Source: Paracoccaceae bacterium (GTDB lineage: Bacteria > Pseudomonadota > Alphaproteobacteria > Rhodobacterales > Rhodobacteraceae). Taken from it: DNA of 8,083 nucleotides. Where the stretch lies: assembly GCA_011525185.1 (NCBI GenBank), contig WTIQ01000384.1:1-8083 (forward strand). Reading direction: 5' to 3'. The first letter of the stretch is position 1; each line of letters opens with the position of its first letter. Below, piece after piece: positions 5,008-8,083 of this stretch. The translations under genes were made by a program, and so were the position numbers. The notes beneath the pieces are model-generated. The model had not been told where the DNA came from. It did no database searches and saw only the letters and a list, made by a program, of their open reading frames with translations.

Positions 5008-5488
5008 TAAGTTGTTTGTGCCTGATCATGTTGCGAAGGCAGCACGAAAGGCAATAAAAGAAAATGCAGAAATGCCAAAGCCTATAGAAAATGCTTTTGG
5101 CAAAGGTGCAGAAAACAAAAATGAAGATGACCCATCTCAAATGGAGACATCTGCATTAGAGAGATTACCACAGCCTACAGGCTATCGTGTTCTCATCATT
5201 CCCTATTATCCAAGTGCGCAAACAAAGGGTGGTTTGTACGTTCCAGATCAGGTTCGTGAACGTGAAGCCTTTGCGACTGTAGCCGCTTACGTGGTTAAAT
5301 TGGGTCCAGATGCATATAAAGACCCCCAAAAATTCCCAAATGGTCCTTGGTGTAATGAAAAGGATTGGGTTCTTATAGGAAGATATGCTGGAAATAGGTT
5401 CAAAGTGGAAGGTCTTGAGGTTCGTATTATAAATGACGATAATATTATCGCAACAATTCTTGACCCAAAAGATATTTCCTATGTATAA
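5000..5488 (+). CDS. GroES-like co-chaperonin, probably for capsid folding
   Basis: GroES caps GroEL during protein folding; some phages supply their own version for their capsid protein, as T4 gp31 does. This protein has 162 residues against about 97 for GroES. The GroES-like fold spans roughly 60-160: GYRVLIIPYYP (beta strand), then TKGGLYVPD (75-83), which fits the GroEL-binding mobile loop (compare KSAGGIVLTG in GroES), then FATVAAYVVKLGPDAY (91-106), KDWVLIGRYAGNRFKVEG (121-138), and the end VRIINDDNIIATI (141-153). The first 55 residues are a charged, probably disordered extension not found in GroES. It overlaps the preceding gene by eight bases with no strong ribosome binding site, so translation is probably coupled. 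Lying directly before scaffold and capsid genes, it probably helps the host GroEL fold the capsid protein; that role is inference from context. Confidence 0.86.
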   Translation: MTNKLFVPDHVAKAARKAIKENAEMPKPIENAFGKGAENKNEDDPSQMETSALERLPQPTGYRVLIIPYYPSAQTKGGLYVPDQVREREAFATVAAYVVKLGPDAYKDPQKFPNGPWCNEKDWVLIGRYAGNRFKVEGLEVRIINDDNIIATILDPKDISYV

Positions 5489-5494
5489 GCTGAT

Positions 5495-5506
5495 GGAGAG
5501 CAAGGA
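5495..5506 (+). promoter_or_regulatory. Two Shine-Dalgarno cores leaving the scaffold start ambiguous (5509 or 5515)
   Basis: GGAG at 5495-5498 is ten bases before ATG 5509, and AAGGA at 5502-5506 is two bases before ATG 5509 but eight before ATG 5515. Spacing slightly favours 5515 (MAENIREN), which would shorten the protein by two residues. Confidence 0.55.
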
Positions 5507-5508
5507 AA

Positions 5509-6492
5509 ATGGCTATGGCTGAAAACATTCGTGAAAACGAAGATATTGAAGAAGCTACATCTGTTGATTTTGAGGACGATTCTGATGAAGCCTCTGGCGT
5601 TGAGGCGTACATCGGTAATGCTGTAGATGTTACTGATGAAGTTGCAGAAACCCGAACAAATGCTCGTAAAGATTCTTCAGGAGATGAAGAGTTAGATAGC
5701 TACAGTGAATCTGTACAGCGTAGAATTAATCAATTAACGGCAAAACGTAAGCAGGCAGCAGAAGAAGCTCAAGCTGCTGTTCAGTATGCTCAGCAGATGC
5801 AAGCTGAGAATCAGCAAATGCGGCAACGCTTGCAACAACTAAATGGCGCATACAACAACGAAGCCGAAACTCGTCTAAACGCTCAAGAGTATCAAGCCAC
5901 TCGCGCTTTGCAGGAAGCAAATGAGGCTGGAGATTATGAAAAAGTTGCAAAGGCGCAGCAGGCACTAGCTAAAATTGCTATGGCAAAAGAAAAAGTCAGC
6001 GAGCAAAAGGCTAGAATAGAGCGTGAAAATGAAGAGCAAAAAGCTCAACAAGAGCAGCAAGCTCAAGTTCCACAGCAACAATATGCTCCACCACCACCGC
6101 CACAACAGCAGCAGCAGCCACAACGTGATCCTAAGCTGGAGCGGTGGATGGAAAAGAATCAATGGTTTGGGTCAGATAGAATTATGACCCGCGCTGCTCA
6201 AGCAATTCATGAGCAACTCGTATTAGAGGAAGATTACGACCCTACAAGCGATGATTACTACAAAGAAATCGACGCTCGTATGCGTAATGAAATGCCTCAC
6301 AAGTTTAAGGAGAAGCGGTCCAACGCCCAGACTGTTGCTCCTGCGTCTGGTAACGGACGGTCTGTAAAGTCAGGGCGGAAAAAGTCGGTGGAACTTACAC
6401 CCGGTCAAGTGGCGTTTGCCAAGAAAATGCGCATCCCTCTGGAAAGATATGCGAAAGAAGTCGCTCGCTTAGAGCAAAGCAGGAGAGATTAA
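5509..6492 (+). CDS. Capsid scaffolding protein
   Basis: Scaffolds guide capsid subunits into a prohead around the portal and leave before or during DNA packaging. The 327 residues fit that role by architecture and position. Residues 1-65 are acidic (IEEATSVDFEDDSDE). Residues 66-185 form a long Gln/Ala/Glu-rich helix or coiled coil. Residues 186-206 are a proline/glutamine hinge with five Pro and five Gln in a row (PPPPPQQQQQ). Residues 207-265 look folded (LERWMEKNQWFGSDRIMTRA, DDYYKEIDARM). The basic C-terminus (284-327) contains SVELTPGQVAFAKKMRIP and then LERYAKEVARLEQ, a helix-turn-helix-like basic end of the kind scaffolds use to hold the capsid protein. No protease motif was seen, so a fused protease is unlikely. 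The start may instead be ATG 5515, which has better ribosome binding site spacing. Confidence 0.86.
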   Translation: MAMAENIRENEDIEEATSVDFEDDSDEASGVEAYIGNAVDVTDEVAETRTNARKDSSGDEELDSYSESVQRRINQLTAKRKQAAEEAQAAVQYAQQMQAENQQMRQRLQQLNGAYNNEAETRLNAQEYQATRALQEANEAGDYEKVAKAQQALAKIAMAKEKVSEQKARIERENEEQKAQQEQQAQVPQQQYAPPPPPQQQQQPQRDPKLERWMEKNQWFGSDRIMTRAAQAIHEQLVLEEDYDPTSDDYYKEIDARMRNEMPHKFKEKRSNAQTVAPASGNGRSVKSGRKKSVELTPGQVAFAKKMRIPLERYAKEVARLEQSRRD

Positions 6493-6493
6493 T

Positions 6494-6952
6494 ATGGCTG
6501 ATAGGACATCACGCGAAGTACAATCGCGGGAGCGCACAGAGCGCAAAATGGAATGGCGTCCCGGTTCAGCTTTGGATGCTCCTGAACCTCCCATTGGATA
6601 TGTCCATCGTTGGATTCGTGAATCTGTGATGGAGTTCGATGATAAAACTAACGTTCATAAGAAACGGCAAGAAGGTTGGGACCTCGTTCGCGCAGAGGAT
6701 TACCCAGATTGGATTGGACCTGTAGTAGACGAAGGGCGTAACGCCGGTATCATTGGTAACGGTGGTCTTGTTCTCGCACGTATGCCCGTCGAAATGGTTG
6801 AGCAGCGGAAAAATCACTATAAAGGTGTGACTAAAAATCAAATGGACGCAGTGGATAATGACTGGATGCAAGAAAACAATCCAGCCATGCCGAAACTTGC
6901 TCCGCAACGTAAATCATCCGTCTCGTTCGGCTCTAGTCGAAAGAGCGGATAA
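6494..6952 (+). CDS. Conserved phage head-region protein (unknown function)
   Basis: 152 residues with a good ribosome binding site (AGGAGA at 6481-6486, seven bases upstream) and one base after the scaffold stop. The N-terminus is Arg/Glu-rich (1-22). Residues 32-70 carry PPIGYVHRWIRESV, DDKTNVHKKRQEGWDLVRAE, and 82-99 the Gly-rich RNAGIIGNGGLVLARMPVE; then MVEQRKNHY and QMDAVDNDWMQENNP (116-130), and a basic tail ending KSSVSFGSSRKSG. I recall this GYVHRW ... N-V-H-K ... GW-x-x-VRAE layout from proteins just upstream of the capsid gene in many marine podovirus-like genomes, but I know of no defined role. Position suggests a head-assembly, minor capsid or virion-internal protein. There is no signal peptide, membrane segment or enzyme motif. 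Confidence 0.87.
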   Translation: MADRTSREVQSRERTERKMEWRPGSALDAPEPPIGYVHRWIRESVMEFDDKTNVHKKRQEGWDLVRAEDYPDWIGPVVDEGRNAGIIGNGGLVLARMPVEMVEQRKNHYKGVTKNQMDAVDNDWMQENNPAMPKLAPQRKSSVSFGSSRKSG

Positions 6953-6969
6953 CTTGAAGGAAATTAGCT

Positions 6970-7548
6970 ATGTCTAACCAAGACGCTTCTTTTGGCCTTC
7001 GTCCAGTTCGTACAAGCATTAGCTCACAGCAGCAAAATCGCTATCGCATTGCTTCAGGCTATTCCACCGCTATCTTCCAAGGCGACCTTGTTGCTATGGT
7101 AACTGGTGGTGGTATTGAGCGTGTTGCCGCAGGAGGATCAGGTTTGATCCTTGGTGTGTTTAACGGTTGCTTCTATACGGACCCAACGACGAACAAGCCA
7201 ACTTTCTCAAATAGCTACCCCGGTAGCATTTCAGCATCTGACATCATGGCAAACGTCATTGATGATCCGGGTGCAACATTTGAAATTCAAGCTGATGCTG
7301 CATTCCCTGTGGCTGACTTGGCTGGTAATTTCGACATTGTTGATCAATCTCCTGTTGGAGATACCACTTCTGGTATTTCTCGCATGGAGCTTGATGTGAC
7401 GACTGGTGCAACAACTGCAACATTGCCGTTGAAAGCCATCGACATTTCTCAAGACCCTGAGAACAGTGATGTTTCGTCTGCGAACACTAACGTGATCGTG
7501 AAAATTAACAACCACCTGTTCAGCGGTGGAACCGCTGGCTTGGCATAA
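6970..7548 (+). CDS. Probable capsid decoration / minor head protein
   Basis: 192 residues, mostly beta-rich and poor in charge, typical of shell-surface proteins. The N-terminus SNQDASFGLRPVRT resembles the common phage opening N-x-x-A-P-F-G-L-R-P-V-R. It continues with YRIASGYSTAIFQGDLVAMV (25-44), GSGLILGVFNGCFYTDP (56-72), VIDDPGATFEIQADAAF (96-112), and NVIVKINNHLFSG (174-186), a pattern of short strands and Gly turns that I associate with proteins encoded next to gpT-like capsid genes. It sits just before the capsid gene, with AAGGA at 6957-6961 eight bases before the ATG. A decoration or cement protein is the best reading. A second, minor capsid subunit is the alternative, because no experimentally studied member was identified. 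Confidence 0.72.
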   Translation: MSNQDASFGLRPVRTSISSQQQNRYRIASGYSTAIFQGDLVAMVTGGGIERVAAGGSGLILGVFNGCFYTDPTTNKPTFSNSYPGSISASDIMANVIDDPGATFEIQADAAFPVADLAGNFDIVDQSPVGDTTSGISRMELDVTTGATTATLPLKAIDISQDPENSDVSSANTNVIVKINNHLFSGGTAGLA

Positions 7549-7560
7549 GGAGATTGAGTT

Positions 7561-8083
7561 ATGGCTATTTCACGCTCCCAACTCGTCAAAGAACTTGAGC
7601 CGGGCCTGAACGCTCTATTCGGTATGGAATATGACCGCTATGAGAATCAGCATGCAGAAATCTTCGAAACGGAAACATCAGACCGTGCATTCGAAGAGGA
7701 GGTCATGCTGGTCGGATTTGGGAATGCTCCCACAAAATCCGAAGGTTCTGGCGTTGAGTTCGACAATGCAAATGAAGCATATACTGCTCGTTATACACAC
7801 GAGACAGTTGCGCTTGCATTCGCATTGACCGAAGAGGCAATCGAAGACAACCTGTATGATCGTCTTGGTGCACGTTATACGAAGGCGCTTGCGCGTTCTA
7901 TGGCTCACACTAAGCAGGTCAAAGCGGCTGCTGTTCTTAACAATGCGTTTGACAGCAACTTTGCAGGTGGCGACGGTAAAGAGCTTTGTGCGACTGATCA
8001 CCCTCTCGCGGGCGGTGGTACATTCCGCAACGAGCCGTCAACAGCAGCAGACTTGAACGAAACTTCGCTTGAGAATGCTTTGA
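7561..8083 (+). CDS. Major capsid protein, N-terminal part (3' end outside window)
   Basis: The major capsid protein polymerises into the icosahedral shell. 174 residues are visible and the frame is open to the window edge; the final tga is out of frame. The start has the best ribosome binding site here (AAGGAG at 7547-7552, eight bases upstream), as expected for the most abundant virion protein. Motifs: ELEPGLNALFGMEYDRYE (11-28), a likely N-arm; VMLVGFGNAPTKSEG (48-62), E-loop-like; TARYTHETVALAFALTEEAI (75-94) and ARSMAHTKQVKAAAVLNNAFD (111-131), a spine-helix-like helix; then LCATDHPLAGGGTFRN (142-157). The T-x-E-x-I-E-D-x-L-Y-D and TDHPL segments fit the Mu gpT-like branch of the HK97 fold. 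The gene follows scaffold and decoration genes in the usual order. Confidence 0.92.
   Translation, partial: MAISRSQLVKELEPGLNALFGMEYDRYENQHAEIFETETSDRAFEEEVMLVGFGNAPTKSEGSGVEFDNANEAYTARYTHETVALAFALTEEAIEDNLYDRLGARYTKALARSMAHTKQVKAAAVLNNAFDSNFAGGDGKELCATDHPLAGGGTFRNEPSTAADLNETSLENAL

Noticed and set aside
5965..6162. Minus-strand open frame rich in leucine and tryptophan, resembling a membrane protein
   Set aside because: It is the complement of the scaffold's glutamine and proline codons (cag and cca give ctg and tgg); no ribosome binding site or neighbours.
7856..8056. Short + strand frame inside the capsid gene
   Set aside because: It lies wholly within the strongly supported capsid reading frame and has no ribosome binding site.
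8081..8083. TGA at the window end as the capsid stop
   Set aside because: It is out of frame; the last full codon is ttg at 8080-8082, and the protein is far too short to be complete.

Overview
The window is the head-gene (packaging and capsid morphogenesis) module of a tailed double-stranded DNA phage (Caudoviricetes). All genes are on the + strand and tightly packed, and both window ends cut through genes. The set is a large terminase, a long P22-type portal, a GroES-like co-chaperonin, a scaffold, a 192-residue probable decoration protein and a gpT/HK97-like capsid protein, with small Lys/Gly-rich proteins between them. From memory, and unchecked, this matches uncultured marine phages of the Mediterranean (uvMED) kind. 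The portal type points to podovirus-like morphology, but no tail genes are visible. The host cannot be named; base composition looks intermediate rather than strongly AT-rich.

Layout: 2-847, C-terminal part of TerL (coupling motif plus RNase H-like nuclease). 847-1861, three small genes: a basic 120-residue protein, a 72-residue protein with one EF-hand-like loop and Gly-Gly repeats, and a 144-residue Cys-rich protein that may bind metal. 1861-4368, portal. 4370-4757, two small genes overlapping in different frames, with slippery A-runs in the overlap. 4758-4809, a short gap with a hairpin directly before the next start codon. 4810-5007, a 65-residue helical protein. 5000-5488, GroES-like protein. 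5509-6492, scaffold. 6494-6952, conserved protein of unknown role. 6970-7548, probable decoration protein. 7561 to the end, N-terminal 174 residues of the major capsid protein.

How the genes fit together: TerL docks on the portal ring to pump DNA. Scaffold and capsid protein co-assemble on the portal into a prohead. The co-chaperonin, encoded just before scaffold and capsid, probably works with the host GroEL to fold the capsid protein. The 192-residue protein probably binds the shell. The first four gene junctions are one-base stop/start overlaps (TGATG or TAATG), which suggests translational coupling from terL to portal. Later genes are separated by 1-20 bases and have Shine-Dalgarno sequences, with the hairpin gap as the only real break.

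The most unusual observations are the out-of-frame gene pair at 4370-4757, where the family-like segments alternate between frames and A_AAA_AAG sits at one switch point, and a shared F-x-G-x-x C-terminal ending on three otherwise different small proteins around the portal gene. No RNA gene, CRISPR array, insertion sequence or attachment site was seen, and there is no gene-free stretch over 300 bases.
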